From Ophiobolus disseminans (lineage: Eukaryota > Ascomycota > Dothideomycetes > Pleosporales > Phaeosphaeriaceae): a stretch of DNA of 64,000 nt. The stretch is taken from NCBI GenBank assembly GCA_010093685.1, contig MU006234.1, forward strand, positions 425,668-489,667. The letters are read 5' to 3'. Positions 10,378 through 21,354 of the stretch are shown in pieces (position 1 is the first letter of the stretch; every line of letters begins with the position of its first letter). The position numbers and the translations under genes were made by a program. The notes beneath the pieces are model-generated. The model did not search any database and was not told where the DNA came from. It saw only the letters and a program-made list of their open reading frames with translations.

Positions 10378-11584
10378 TCATGGCTTTTTCTTCCTTTTCC
10401 GCCACGAAGCGGTGTTTGCGCCATTCGCTTCGTATAACTTCCTCCGCTTCCTCGCCTCCCACGCAGCCAGGGCATAGAACATCGCTCCTAAAATACAACA
10501 AATCCCTATTCACAGTTGTGAGCCCAGAAAACCGTCTGTGAGCCCATTCAGTGCAAAGGCTATAGGCGCACTGATCAGATATCCAACTCCCGCAACGGCG
10601 TACACCATACCCAATCGCGTTCCTAAGACTGACATTGACGGCGTGATATAAGGAAGCCCGATCGCTGGTAGAGGTACTACCATACCAGCGAGAAAGCCAT
10701 ACACTATTATCCACACTGTGAGACCAGTGCACCCCCTGCATTTAAAAATGAGACGATTTTGTGTTTATGTCAGCACCTGCGCTTATCTCACCAAAAAAAT
10801 CGTCTCATTTTTAACTGCGGGGGGACGAGTGAGAGCGTTCGTGGCTATCCAAGAGAAGGCAACAACGCTGGCAGTTATCTCAGCACCAAAGAGAACAATT
10901 TCTGGGCTAATCCAATCCGTGATGAGCGGAGACAGGATGCGGCCAAAGAACTGCACGGCATTGAGGATGGTGCGGGGGTATGAAATATCCTCTGCGGACT
11001 GGAAGAGCGTTGTAGAAGGGTATGTTTTGACTACCATGAAAGGGAGAAGGGCGCCTGCAAATACAAGAAAGCCAGCCACAGTGAATGCAACATATGGTGC
11101 ATCGCTATATGCTGCAAGATCGATGAGCTGACGTGTCGAGGGTGGGCCCATAGGACGAATCCAATGGGTCGCAATGACCGTTGTTACGAGACCTACGAAG
11201 CCGATGATCCGGTATGCCCATCCAAAGCCAACGCTGATGAGGAGATATCGGAAAAGTAAAGGGTAAATGACTCCTCCAAAAGATCCGCCGGCTGTGGCGA
11301 CACCCGGGGCCACACCACGCCATGACTTGAAGTACAGCGGAATCAGAGCGACACTCGGCACGTAAAGAAAGCCCAAGCAGAGTCCCAGCAAGACTCTCTG
11401 CGACAACATGCTCTGGCAGTATGTCCGCGCAAGATTGAGCACCATTAGGCTAAAGACGACACCAATCCCAGCAGGGACAAGGATGCAGCGAAAGTAGCCT
11501 TTGTCGAACAGCGGACCCGAAAGGACGCCGACGATAAGCAGGAGCAAGCCTTGCACAGTCCCGATCCAAGATATGGAGTTCGAG
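10378..11584 (-). pseudogene. MFS (monocarboxylate-type) transporter, interrupted and truncated
   Basis: The leftward frame 11584-10783 encodes several membrane helices of an MFS carrier resembling the fungal monocarboxylate/riboflavin-like group (WIGTVQGLLLLIVGVLSG, ISPEIVLFGAE, SWIATNALT). The same frame resumes at about 10725 with GLTVWIIVYGFLAG and SVLGTRLGMVYAVAGVGYL, the usual C-terminal half. Between them lies a 98-bp inverted-repeat insertion that brings a TAA. A second stop (TGA, near 10519, after FLGSQL) precedes the natural tail, which ends at 10378. The expected N-terminal PDGG/first-helix exon is not recognisable upstream of the acceptor at 11585. Insertion plus nonsense plus loss of the start make it non-functional. 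Confidence 0.75.
10730..10827. mobile_element. 98-bp MITE-like inverted-repeat element
   Basis: Arms 10732-10760 and 10796-10824 are reverse complements over 29 nt with two mismatches. The inner 19 nt (TTAAAAATGAGACGATTTT against its complement) match perfectly, and a 35-nt loop separates the arms. The unit is flanked by AGTG at 10726-10729 and 10828-10831, read as a 4-bp target-site duplication. Removing the element and one AGTG rejoins the transporter frame exactly as WIATNALT-GLTVWIIVYGF. It has no coding capacity, so it would depend on a transposase elsewhere. The parent family is unknown. Confidence 0.75.
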
Positions 11585-11996
11585 CTGTAGGTGGCTAGCA
11601 GCTCGGATCAATGATAGCTTTAACTAGGTAGTATACATACGCAAAGAGTTAGGCCCATAAGCATGCTTGCGGCCAGCTTCCGAGCTTGATCGTGTGATAT
11701 AATATCTGGACTTACTTTGGAGCATTGCGGTCAAGTCGGTAGCTATGAAGTTCCATGTGAGGGCTGCTGAAGGATGGTAGTTGCACCTTGACTCAGTCGC
11801 GGTTGCGCAATCGTTAATCTTTTCGACTCGATGACTTGGGTATTATATAATTATGTACAATGATACATCCCGGGAGCGGTATCATTGATCTCCTCGTCAC
11901 TTTTTCTAGGAGATTGTTGATTGATCTCATGTTGAGCAACCATGAGAGCGTAATGATAGAGTACAGACCCATTCGTTTTCGTGATGTGCAATAACC
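11585..11996. other. Gap between the dead transporter and the monooxygenase gene
   Basis: About 400 AT-richer bases. This is where the missing first exon of the transporter should lie, but nothing recognisable remains. It also holds the 3' flank of the monooxygenase gene. Confidence 0.5.
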
Positions 11997-13463
11997 TCAC
12001 TGCTTAGTCTTCCTCCTCGACGATTTCCTCTTTTCTGCCGAACCATTTTCATGACCAGACTTTCTCTTTCCGTTCGTGAGGGGAGTTGATACCTCGGGAA
12101 CAACCGTGGATTTGGTGTCTTTCTCAAAAAATTGGTTTGTGGGTCTCGGAAGTCCAAGATGCTCTCGCAATGTTGTGCCCTGATACTCTTTGCGGAACAG
12201 ACCCCTTCGCTGCAGCTCTGGGACCAAAAGCTGAGTGACTGCCTCCAGTCCCTCAGGCAGGAACGGAAAAGTCACCGTAAATCCATCTGCGCCCTCTTCA
12301 TCCAACCAATGCTCCATTTCGTCCGCAATCGTCTGCGCTGTTCCCACAAATGCGAGTCCCGAGTAGCCTCCGTAACGATTGGCAAGCTGACGAACAGTAA
12401 GGCCTTCTTCCTCAGCGAGCTTGAAGACGCTGGAACGACTCGTGTGACTTGCATTCGTTGGAGGAAGGTCTTCCTCTGGTGGCAGTGGGCCATCTGGATC
12501 AAATCCAGAAGCGTCGGCACCCAGAGAAATGGAGAGGGAAGATATAGCGCTGTCATAATGCACCAGACTATCCAGCTTGAGTCGTTTCTGCTGTGCGTTT
12601 TCCACTGAATCACTGACAATCACCATCGCAGCAGGTAAAATCTTGATGTGCTCAGGATACCGGCCCGCTTCTTTCGTCCGTTTTTTTATATCAGCATACA
12701 GACTTTTCCCTGCTTCGAGATCGCGTGGTGAGCAAAACACTACCTCCGCAGTCTCCGCAGCTAGTTGACGACCAGGCTCGGACTGCCCAGCTTGCACAAT
12801 GACAGGCCATCCCTGAACGGGCCTCGCAATGTTGAGTGGTCCTTTGACTTTCAAGTCATCGCCCTTATGGTTCAGGGTGTGTATTTTTTCAGGATCAACG
12901 TAGACGCCTGTCTCAGCATCGCGCACGAAAGCATCGTCAGCAAAGCTATCCCACAAGCCTGTAACAACGTCGTAAAACTCTCTGGCGCGCTTATACCGCT
13001 CACTGTGCTGCACATGCTCGTCGAGGCCAAAGTTCTTGGACGACTCCGGATTGCCGGTCGTGACGATGTTCCATGCTGCTCTCCCCTCGCTCAGATGATC
13101 CAGGCTTGCAAATCGTCGCGCAATGTGGTACGGCTCATCGTACGTCGTTGATGCTGTTGCGGCAAGTCCGATCCGCTCGGTAACTTGCGATAGTGCGGAG
13201 AGCAAGGTGAATGGTTCGAATGAGGTTACAGTGTGACTGCGCTTCAGCGCTTCGATTGGCATGTTGAGAACGGCCAGGTGGTCGGCCATGAAGAAGGCAT
13301 CGAACTTCGCGCCCTCCAAAGCTTGGATGAAGGATTTGAGGTGGTTGAGGTTGAAGTTTGCATCAGGGTATGAGCCTGGGTAACGCCATGCGCCAGTGTG
13401 GAGTGAGACAGGGCGCATAAACGCAGTCAAATGCAGCTGTTTCGAAGATTTTGGAGGCGACAT
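11997..13463 (-). CDS. FMN-dependent monooxygenase of the luciferase-like NtaA/DszA type
   Basis: Intronless gene for 488 residues. The N-terminus (LHLTAFMRPVSLHTGAWR) is typical of two-component flavin monooxygenases of the nitrilotriacetate / dibenzothiophene-sulfone group. So are FDAFFMADHLAV, GRAAWNIVTT, YKRAREFYDVV, GWPVIVQAGQSEPGR and DGFTVTFPFLPEGLE. Such enzymes use FMNH2 from a separate reductase to hydroxylate small N- or S-containing compounds; the substrate cannot be told. The last ~35 residues form a Lys/Arg/Ser-rich tail (KRKSGHENGSAEKRKSSRRK) beyond the normal domain. The family is best known in bacteria and the gene has no intron, so ancient transfer is possible. The start at 13463 is the only ATG fitting the conserved N-terminus. 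Confidence 0.9.
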   Translation of the reverse strand: MSPPKSSKQLHLTAFMRPVSLHTGAWRYPGSYPDANFNLNHLKSFIQALEGAKFDAFFMADHLAVLNMPIEALKRSHTVTSFEPFTLLSALSQVTERIGLAATASTTYDEPYHIARRFASLDHLSEGRAAWNIVTTGNPESSKNFGLDEHVQHSERYKRAREFYDVVTGLWDSFADDAFVRDAETGVYVDPEKIHTLNHKGDDLKVKGPLNIARPVQGWPVIVQAGQSEPGRQLAAETAEVVFCSPRDLEAGKSLYADIKKRTKEAGRYPEHIKILPAAMVIVSDSVENAQQKRLKLDSLVHYDSAISSLSISLGADASGFDPDGPLPPEEDLPPTNASHTSRSSVFKLAEEEGLTVRQLANRYGGYSGLAFVGTAQTIADEMEHWLDEEGADGFTVTFPFLPEGLEAVTQLLVPELQRRGLFRKEYQGTTLREHLGLPRPTNQFFEKDTKSTVVPEVSTPLTNGKRKSGHENGSAEKRKSSRRKTKQ

Positions 13464-14336
13464 GATGAGATGATTGAATTGCGGATTCGACTGTCGTTTT
13501 TGTCGCCTGTGGGAAGGACATCTTGAAGTATGTCGTCGAGTTCTTACCTTGTACTGAGGATTACAAATGCGGCACCATAAGCAATCACGACATCGCGGGG
13601 CAGTCGCAACCTTTAATCGTCAACACCGCATTCAAACTGCGCAAGTATCCGTGTCGGCCATGAGTAATGTATTTGCTTGAGGACGTGCTGTGAAGATATC
13701 CGAGTGGAGAAAGAGTGGCTGCCGTTGACGTTTGCAAATTTGTTGCGACTGTTCCCAGAGTGTATCACTGAGGCTCCGACCTGCATTTGTGCATATGTTT
13801 TTTGATTAGTGAAACCCTGGGAATGCTTCGGACGATTGCGGCGCCGTCTTATGAAACGGTGAAACTGTTCCCGTGATGGAAGGAAAATGTTTGTACCAAT
13901 ACTCTGACAAGAAAAAGCCTACTCATGTATGCGTTGGCGTCGTTGAGGATCTCCCTGTGTCCAAGGTTGGCCGGACACGAGTGTCGCTTATCTGGAAGAT
14001 AAAACAACAAGAACTAGCAACCAGATTAACTTTTGGTACCCTGCAACTCCAACCAATCATAAGCGCGGCGGACCTGACATTCGAACAAGCAGAGTTGCGC
14101 CGATTGGCTTTAGTGGCTGCGCGATTTCCTTTGACGAATGATGTCATGTCTTCAACACCTCGGAATCTTAGCTTCAGCACTGCCTCATCGATGTTGCGCT
14201 GTCCGCTCCCGGGATCTGTCTTCCACAACCATCCGGAACCGCACGCCTCGTTCCACATCATGTCTCTTGACCCTCATTGTATCACTCAAATCGCGCCTGC
14301 GCAGCTCCATAGTAGCCGTAGCTACGAGTCGACGAC
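13464..14336. other. Divergent promoter region between monooxygenase and TRK genes
   Basis: About 870 bases. Both flanking genes read outward, so this holds two promoters. I see no convincing gene; the short frames lack domains. Confidence 0.6.
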
Positions 14337-16419
14337 ATGCCCGACCCAATCGACGAAGCGCGCCATCCGCGTCAGACGAAGGACGGCTTCATCAAATATC
14401 TGCGCGATGAACTGTTCACTTTGAATTTTTATCGAGCGCACATGCTGTACTTCATCGTCGTCATCGCGATCTCATCTGTCATTATCTATGGAGTAGGTAT
14501 CCTGCATGGACCGAAAGAGTATCGGGACGATCATCTCACGTATATGGATGCGTTATTTCTCTGTACCAGTGCCATGACAACTACCGGTAAGTTGCATTGT
14601 AACTTTGAAGGTGTTGGACAGAGCTCACATGTGCACAGGACTCAACTCTGTGGACCTTGGCGACCTTGGAGGATTTCAGCAAGCCATTTTGTGCGTCTTG
14701 ATGATACTAGGCAGCATACCTTTCGTATCGGCATGGGTGGTGCTTATACGACGAACCATGTTCCGGAAGAAGATGGCCGAGGTTGTCAAGCACTCTCACA
14801 CAATGAGAAGGCTCGTGAAGGACATTGAGCAAAGTCACCATCAGGACCAAACCGCGGTATCCAGCAGTAGCAGCGCACAGCCACGTGCTGAGCTCGGCCA
14901 GACAAGCAAGGGCAAGGAAAAACAGAGAGATCGTTCACCGAAACTGCAGCCGCTGTCCAAGCGAAGGACCTTCCATCACCAGTCTGGATTCGGCTTCGTT
15001 CCCACACCTTGGGAGACCAAACTCGCACGCAGTTTCTTCTCGCGCACGGTCGATCGCTTTACAAGCGAATTGAAGCCAGAACATCATGGCTACCTTAGCT
15101 TCAAGCCACGGCTGGATTCCAAAGGTCGCTTCCTGGAGCTTAGTGAGCACGATCGGCTCGAACTTGGTGGCGTAGAATACCGTGCATTGCAAGCACTATT
15201 GATCATTCTGGTCGGATACCAACTATTCTGGATCGCTATAGGGACTATCTTCCTGGTACCGTATGCCTACCGTAGCTCAACGAGGGCCATACTCCAGGAG
15301 GCACAACCTGGTGGACTAAATCCTGGATGGTGGGCGTTTTTCGCCACTGTCACCGAATTCGCAAACGGCGGGCTGAATGTCCTCAACTCCAACTTCATAC
15401 CTTTCAGTGGTAAGCCTTTCGTCCTACTTACTGCTGGATGTCTCGCATTCCTGGGCCAGACACAGTTTCCAATCTTCCTGCGGCTTACAATCTGGATGAT
15501 GAAGAGGATGTGTCCGCAAGGATCGCGTTTTCGCAACACGTTAGATTTCTTACTTCAGCACCCAAGGCGGTGTTTCCTCTATCTCTTTCCTAGCAGAGAG
15601 ACGTGGTACCTTCTCGTCATCCAGGTCACTATCGATATCACCGCCTGGCTGTGCTTTGAAATTCTCAATATTGGCATGCCGGACGTCGAGGCACTTCCCA
15701 CTGGCACGAGAATCCTCGACGGCCTGTTTCAAGCCACTGGGCTCAGAACAAGTGGAGCATACATCATCAATTTCAGCTCATTGGCGCCGGCATGTCTGGT
15801 CGCCTATGTGATCATCATGTACATATCTAGCTACCCGATGGTTCTTACGCTCCGCAAAACCAACACCTACGAAGAAAGATCTATCGGGTTGCAGGAGCAT
15901 GATAGTAGCGCTGCTGGTATCGCGTCACATCTCCAGAAACAGCTGGCATACGACATTTGGTTCCAGTTCTTGGCCTTCTTTCTCGTCTGCATTATTGAGC
16001 GTGGCCACATCCTGCGAAGTGATCCAGGGTTCGATGTATTCTCCATCTTGTTCGAGGTCACTTCAGCATACGGCACCGTCGGATTGAGTACCGGTATACC
16101 TGGCCAGAACTACAGCCTTAGTGGCTCATTCGCCAGCCTTAGCAAAGTCGTCATGCTTTTCGTCATGGTTCGAGGTCGACACCGAGGCTTGCCACTGGCC
16201 ATTGACAGAAGCATACTACTGCCTGGAGAAGAGCTGATGAGACGCATGGACAAGGAGTATAGTGAGCAAGGAGTTCACTCGCCAGAAGACATTGAAGAGT
16301 TGGTAGACGACATTGAGCAAAGCGGGAAGCATGTACCCGAGACTGGAAAGGGCGAACAGGATCCTGAGAGAAGGCGAGTGCGACAGCCGGTCAAGGCAGA
16401 GGAGTCAAGCTCGGCGTGA
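14337..16419 (+). CDS. trk1: TRK-type high-affinity potassium transporter
   Basis: Two exons (14337-14586, 14639-16419; 52-nt intron) give 676 residues. All four pore-loop signatures of the TRK/HKT family are present: CTSAMTTTGLN (spanning the splice), TEFANGGLN, ATGLRTSGAY and TSAYGTVGLSTG. They alternate with hydrophobic M1/M2 helices. A charged loop of about 110 residues between the first and second units (KGKEKQRDRSPK) is the usual fungal long cytoplasmic loop, here short, so the protein is smaller than yeast Trk1. It should sit in the plasma membrane and import K+. The C-terminus after the last helix (VMVRGRHRGLPLAIDR) is the conserved family end plus an acidic tail. Confidence 0.93.
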
Positions 16420-18001
16420 GCGATTCCACTCACATGTTCATCGGTCTTAATGTACCACCAAATCTCATTACCACTCGCACTCACCGACCATTTACATGAA
16501 TTTCAATGCACACATCCCATCGCCCACGCATCCCTCCGCGCATGCATACGGCGACTCCATCACCCTCTCGCCATATGCACACCCCAGCTCCCACCCTTCC
16601 ACGCATCTTCCAGGACCCGCATCCGCGTCCTGCCCCCACCACATCGGTCGGCGACGTCATACCTCCTTTATGCCAACCCATGTCCATAAATCCATCGCGC
16701 ATCTTGCCAAGCTCCATAAGGCTACAAGCCCGCATCAAAGCCTGATATGTGAGGCGATTACCGATCTTGAGATGCGCCCATGAGTAGCCGCCGCAATAAC
16801 GCTCGGCATATGCAGATTGGCAGCGCATGGATGGCGGAGCAGGCGATGAGGTGTGTGTTGGTACTGGGCGCGAAAGCGAAATGAGATGGCGTGGGCGAAA
16901 GGGTTGGGGTCGGGGGTGGGCATGACACGCCTTGTACGGTAGTCAGCGGGACGGGAGATGCGCGGTTAGGTTAGGTTAGGTGTTTGGACGGTTGGCTTTG
17001 GGAAAAAGAATTCCAACAGGGCAGGACTTGAACTAAACGCTGAGGAGAGCGTGTTGGGTGACTGTGCCATGAAATGTTGTTCGTGAGGTTGACTTGCGCA
17101 AGGGCAGTTGCCAGTTGGTTTGCACCGCGTCGAGTATGCCTTGTGAAACACGCTTGCGATTACTCTTCTTGGACAATCGTGATGGACCCCCACGACGCGT
17201 CTACCGTTCAGACCTCCTACCCAGATGTCTTCACCAACACTATCAGAAGCATGCACGTCTCCCAAATAAACTGAACTGAACACACACCCATCCCATTCTC
17301 ATTCGCCTATCCTCGGCCCGGCACAACTTCACCCCCCAAGACCCCCCAAACCCTCCCACGTTTCAGCACACCGCCCGCCCAACGAGTCATAGCCGCGCCT
17401 CTCCCTATTCCAGGCGTCTTCCCAAGTCAAGGGTCGCATACCAGGCCAGCGGCTGTCAAAATCTCTTGGACGAGGAGAGCGCAACTGGAGAGAAACAATG
17501 GCGCCTATGAACGGGCGCTACGCGCGCTGATGCGGGGAAGAGGCGCGGATGTAAAACTCGACGATTGCGTGCGAATGAGTTAAAACTGGACATTGTTGGT
17601 GTATGGACATGTTGCTTGCAGCGTGGTCTAGACATGTGAGGTTTGTTGTAACGCGACACATACTACAGGGGGTGAGGAGGAAAAAGTGTCGCTTAGCCTC
17701 AACGTCATCGAGACTTCAAACACATGTGAGAAGATTCAGGGATGAGGGTAAATGCAATGTCTGGATTATAATTGGTCATAATTGGATTCTACGGTACGCT
17801 GCGTATTGACAATGTTTGACGTGAAAGAAAATAGAGCGCTGAGAAAGAAAGATCCTCCGAGTAAATTTGTTCGCACTGTAGGGCAGAATCTCTGGTGTCC
17901 AAGACACGCCATGCATAACCACCTAGCAAACCGCCCAGGTGCAAGAAGAGTAAGCGAAAGTAAGAATTGAAGATTGAGAGTGAGGCCCAGTATGCGACTG
18001 C
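16420..18001. other. Convergent 3' region between TRK and a Myb-like gene
   Basis: About 1.6 kb between two genes that point at each other. No gene is recognised. It contains a short GGTTA repeat (16964-16980) and low-complexity C-rich stretches. Confidence 0.55.
16964..16980. repeat. Short GGTTA repeat
   Basis: Three copies of GGTTA plus a partial unit. Too short to call an interstitial telomere, and fungal telomeres are normally TTAGGG. Confidence 0.5.
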
Positions 18002-19008
18002 CTATTTCCTATCATCGTTGAGTAGGCTAGCGATCGGCATGTTATCGCGAGGCGCTGAGCTCCAAGTACCGGCCCTCGCGCGGCCAGAAGAAGGCACTGG
18101 CATTGGCAGCATGTACGGCAAGCGCTCCGAGGCTGACACGGCGCTGATGGTCATGGCGTTCATGGGGCTATAATGCTTGGCCGGCTCGCTGTGAGCGGGC
18201 GAAATGTATGGGAACGGCGAGGGCTTAAGCACGGGGTTGCGCATGATGCTACCGTCTGGGGAAGCTTCAGGTGTGGGAGGGCGGACTGCGCCCGAGCCAT
18301 GGCGCCAGATATCCTCGAGCTGAGCGGGTGAAACATCGGTACCGTAGTCGGCGGCAATGGTAGCCCAGAATTGGTTGCGACGAGCCTCGTAGATGTGGCG
18401 AAGGCGGTCGGTATCAACGACCTTGGGCTGGTGGGCGACCTCGGTGTTGATGCGTAGTGCATTGAATGGCTCTGGAGAGCCCCGAGGGGTGAGAGCGCGT
18501 GGCTTGGGCAGGAGGATCTTGTGCTGAGCGCGACCAGGAGAGGTGGTGATCGAAGCAGACCGGACGTGAGGGCTGCCAGCATAGCTCATCGGCGAGCTGT
18601 TGCGCGAGCCCTGCGAGTAGGCGTCATGGTCCACTGCCATAGCATAAGCCGGGGAAGTTCCGGTGGAGCTGCAAGAGGCCGAGGAAGACACGGAAGAGGT
18701 ACGCTTACGGCGATGGCTACCGTGCGACAGTTGATGGAAATGCAAGCGGCAGGCAAGCTCGGTCTTCTTGAGATGTGCAGCAATGTGCTTGTAGGGCATT
18801 TTCTGCATGCGTGTCTGAAGCAGGTAGTTCTCCTAGAATGCATGTTAGAGAAGCTTGTGATCATATCATCGAATATGCCTACCTCTTCCTCAGACCAAGA
18901 CCTGTTTCCGCCAGCAGACATCTTCCGAGCACGGAGACTGGCTGGGTCGGGAGATTGCGAGTTCATCTCTGGAAGAGGGGAGAGGATCTGGGGTTGATGG
19001 TGAAGCAT
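18002..19008 (-). CDS. Myb/SANT-like DNA-binding protein 1
   Basis: Two exons (19008-18883 and 18832-18002; 50-nt intron) give 318 residues. Around residues 35-75 a Myb-like helix-turn-helix reads RSWSEEE-ENYLLQTRMQKM-PYKHIAAHLKKT, joined exactly at the splice. It continues ELACRLHFHQLSHGSHRRKR, with a basic stretch that could serve as a nuclear signal. A second helical segment (RLRHIYEARRNQFWATIAADY...LEDIWRHG) near the middle may be another SANT-like unit. The rest is Ser/Pro-rich. A nuclear transcription factor is the likely role; targets are unknown. The ATG at 19008 is the first in frame; MNSQSP, 14 codons on, is an alternative. Confidence 0.75.
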
Positions 19009-21354
19009 GGTGAGATTGTTGGTAATAGCTGATGATGTTGTGGGGGTGGTGCAATATTGGAGTTCTCTGAAATGTAGGTGTCAAATGTCGTCAGATCGTG
19101 TCCGCTAGGGATGTTCGTCGGTCGTCTTCGAGGCTAGCTCGTGAAAGAATGTATTAACGGGATGTGTTGGTATACACAAGTGATTGCTCAGCAATATCAG
19201 TTAATGAATGTATGGCAGCCCAAACCAGTGGGAAGTAAAAGAAAGTATTATAAGGCTGCTAAGAGAAAACAAAGGACAGATGCCGATTGAACAGAAGCGG
19301 TTGAAGCCTCGAAACTTGGGGCATCCGGACAGTTATAGAGTTTGGTCAATGACAAGAAACGGGTCGATCATTCGGCCCACCCAGCATGGCTGATTGGAGT
19401 GGCAGGCTTTGGAGTCGGCAGCGTTTTCAAACCGTCAATCCTGCAGGTGGGATTTCGATGGCCACCATGGTTGACGGCGGCGCTCGAAGCCAAAATGTTT
19501 AGAAGAACCCTGACACGAGACATGTTAAGCCGGAAGGGGATGGGACGTTAGTTTGAACACGATCTGGTCGCCGCCATCTTGGTGATCTGGAGCAGGACGC
19601 ATGAGTTTTGCAGCCGTTCTGGGAGCTACGGAGCCAGTTTCAAAACTAGGGGCGTCACAGAGCGCAACGTGCCTCAGACTTGACGAAGCGAGGGGTTTGG
19701 CAGTGTTTGGAGAGCCTGGAAACAAGCTCAGCCCAGACCCCCCGCGACGGCGGGCGCTAACTGGAAACATGCGATGACAGGCTGCGGAGGGGACAGTGCA
19801 TCGGTTTGCTCCTCACTCGGCACGCAGCACAGCCCACAGTGAATTGCAGCCGCATAGGACCAGCGCGCAAAATCGACAACGACGGAGAAAGAGCAACTGC
19901 GCAATCGGGGAAACGCTGTGAGAGGGCGCGCAAGGCAGGCTGCGGGTGACGAGGCATCGTAGACGCTGTGGGACGGTCGAAACCGAGTGCGCTCGGAAGG
20001 CCTGTGATCCGCCTACAGCATCAACCTGATAAGGCGCTTCCCAGGCCGAGATCTTGGCGGTTCATGGACGCGCTGCGACTGGGCGGGCTGTGGCACGGCG
20101 ATTTCCTCAAACGCATGAGGCTGGCTCTGAGACCTGTGCTGCATCAGCGCTGGAGACGGGCGGGGAGCGCTTCTGGGCGGCAGCGGTGGTTGAAAAGGCC
20201 GCCGCGCGCCATGAGGGAGCCTCGCCATCAGCGCGAACTGCTGTCTTTCCCCGCGCCGCGCTGTCGATGGCCTCAGAGCCCTCTCGCGGGCTATGCGGTT
20301 TTGTTGTCAGCCGCCGGCCGTGTCTGCAGCCTTCGCGGGGAAAGGCAGGGATGGGAGGCTTGCCCGCAACATCAGAAGAGGGCTAAATAGGGCAATCTAC
20401 GCAATGGTGTGGCCATTGGTGGGCGCGGCGAGAAGTAGTGAGATAGATTGCCGAGTCGTGTCGACGTGGTCACTCTCCGTAGCACAATGGCTTCAGGCTG
20501 GCTGTGGTAGTCGCGACTTCCGCACTCATCGGTCAGGGAAGGCACAAGGGACCACAGCGGAAGGAGCGCCCGGTCAGTGCATCCCGTCACCATCAGCGTC
20601 ACCACCACCACCACCACCACCACCACACAACAGCACATCGTGTCTCGGCCCAGCAGCAGAGACTCCATCGCTCGTTCATCTCAAGACGACGGAGACGAGG
20701 GATCACTTTCTGGTGAGCCGCCCGGCACGCTGGTAGTCAGTCCATTCCACGGCCCTTACCTGCTGCGTTGCCGTCGTCATAGCTGCTTTGGGGCCGCTGC
20801 ATTCCTCAGCTTTCATGCGTGCACAGTAGTCATGCATGAAGCTGTCACGCGCACTGGGCCTCGATTGAACGTCTTGTCGTCCCCATAATCTTGAAGCCAC
20901 CTAGCCTATTACCCCGCTTCTTGTCTGCATGTCCCGCACGTACCGGGTACCTACGACGACGTCCCTCGCAGTGTCTACCACCATATCCAAGTCACCACCA
21001 CGAGGTACCAGTACTTGCACCCCCGCTAGGCCTCGCCCGCTTAACCTTACAGCATGTCCGTCGTCCTCCACACTTGTGCCGCTGGAATCCTCCTATTCGC
21101 TCGCCAGCGGCGAACCTGACCCTCTTTGTATCCCTTGTACTTGATCAGCGCTGGCACCGACTGGCGATCTGCCTACTTGAATATCATGATGATCTACCGC
21201 CTCTGTTCTGGCCGTCGTACCTCTTGAGTGCGATCCTGAAGCCTGCAATATACGAGCATGACACCACGCTGTATAGCTGCATCCAGTCTTACCAGTGAAG
21301 CTGCTTCGTGTCGCTGCCCGTCCGGCCCAGGTCAAAACCGCCCCTCCTGCCGCC
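19009..21354. other. Long divergent intergenic region between two Myb genes
   Basis: About 2.3 kb, GC-rich, between a leftward and a rightward Myb-type gene. No coding gene is recognised. It carries a CAC trinucleotide tract (20600-20626). The length suggests extended upstream regulatory sequence or long 5' leaders. Confidence 0.55.
20600..20626. repeat. CAC trinucleotide microsatellite
   Basis: About nine CAC units in a row within the region upstream of Myb gene 2. Confidence 0.8.

Noticed and set aside
10736..10789. Reading the inverted-repeat element as a normal intron (GTGAGA..GCTGAC..GCAG, minus strand)
   Set aside because: Donor and acceptor look usable, but the join changes phase and leads to a stop, whereas precise removal of the element with one AGTG restores the family sequence.
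13210..13225. GGTTCGAAT resembling a tRNA B box
   Set aside because: It lies inside the monooxygenase coding region with no acceptor stem or A box around it.
16964..16980. Interstitial telomere
   Set aside because: Only about three GGTTA units, and not the TTAGGG repeat usual in filamentous fungi.
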